This document shows, piece by piece, positions 5,429 through 5,433 of a DNA stretch of 5,433 bases (position 1 is the stretch's first letter; each line of letters begins with the position of its first letter). Source of the DNA: JAWWBN01 sp033720955 (GTDB taxonomy: Bacteria; Acidobacteriota; Thermoanaerobaculia; Multivoradales; JAHEKO01); the NCBI GenBank assembly GCA_033720955.1, contig JAWWBN010000251.1, positions 1 to 5,433 of the forward strand. The letters run 5' to 3'. Position numbers and translations under genes: made by a program. The notes beneath the pieces are model-generated. The model was not told the origin of the DNA. It saw only the letters and a program-made list of their open reading frames with translations, and searched no databases.

Positions 5429-5433
5429 GGGGA
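5368..5433 (-). CDS. C-terminal end of an unrecognised - strand gene, 5' part outside the window
   Basis: The last 21 codons and stop of a gene that runs in from the right edge, ending PSLKNVGTVLDLNGGSRETF. Nineteen of the 21 sense codons end in G or C, matching the real genes here. The same terminal peptide recurs in the 87-base repeat downstream, before the dehydratase gene, so it probably belongs to the same transcription unit. The product is not recognised. The spacing P-x-L-x3-G-T followed by GGS recalls lasso-type RiPP precursor leaders, but the usual Thr two residues before the core is not present and the visible part is too short to decide. It could equally be the tail of a glycosyltransferase or transporter in the glycan operon. 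Confidence 0.45.
   Translation of the reverse strand, partial: SPSLKNVGTVLDLNGGSRETF

Noticed and set aside
5281..5433. CRISPR array or integron attC-like array
   Set aside because: Only two direct copies are seen, the 'spacer' is an inverted copy of the repeat itself, and no cas or integrase gene is present.

Overview
The window is extremely GC-rich, with codons ending almost always in G or C. It encodes a TonB-family energy transducer, a lipobox lipoprotein and nucleotide-sugar enzymes typical of surface glycans. This points to a diderm bacterium with a GC-rich genome, for example a myxobacterial, acidobacterial or related uncultured lineage. The sequence alone does not fix the phylum. No tRNA, rRNA, CRISPR array, transposase or phage gene was seen.

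The left two thirds (2-3263) run on the + strand. They hold the 3' end of an AlkA-type DNA glycosylase, a TonB-family protein, a secreted lipoprotein of the cyclase/kynurenine-formamidase family, and a flavin-dependent nitronate monooxygenase-like enzyme. The last two are 24 bases apart and may be co-transcribed. The four genes share no obvious pathway and look like ordinary chromosomal neighbours. A 124-base convergent gap with a GC-rich hairpin (3264-3387) separates them from the right third.

The right third runs on the - strand. It carries a tight two-gene unit for GDP-6-deoxyhexose synthesis: a short-form GDP-mannose 4,6-dehydratase-like gene (4290-5267) and, 8 bases downstream, a GDP-4-keto-6-deoxymannose reductase-like gene (3388-4281). 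Together they would turn GDP-mannose into GDP-D-rhamnose for O-antigen, capsule or another glycan.

The most unusual part is the right edge (5281-5433), just upstream of the dehydratase. The apparent 3' end of another - strand gene is present twice in direct orientation (period 87, 52 of 53 bases identical). A third, inverted copy lies between them. The three copies differ at one shared position, giving Val, Phe or Ile codons. The arrangement creates two long, mutually exclusive hairpins. It may be a template-switch rearrangement, an attenuator-like leader, a duplicated small-peptide (RiPP-like) gene, or an assembly artefact. The gene continues beyond the window, so these cannot be separated here.
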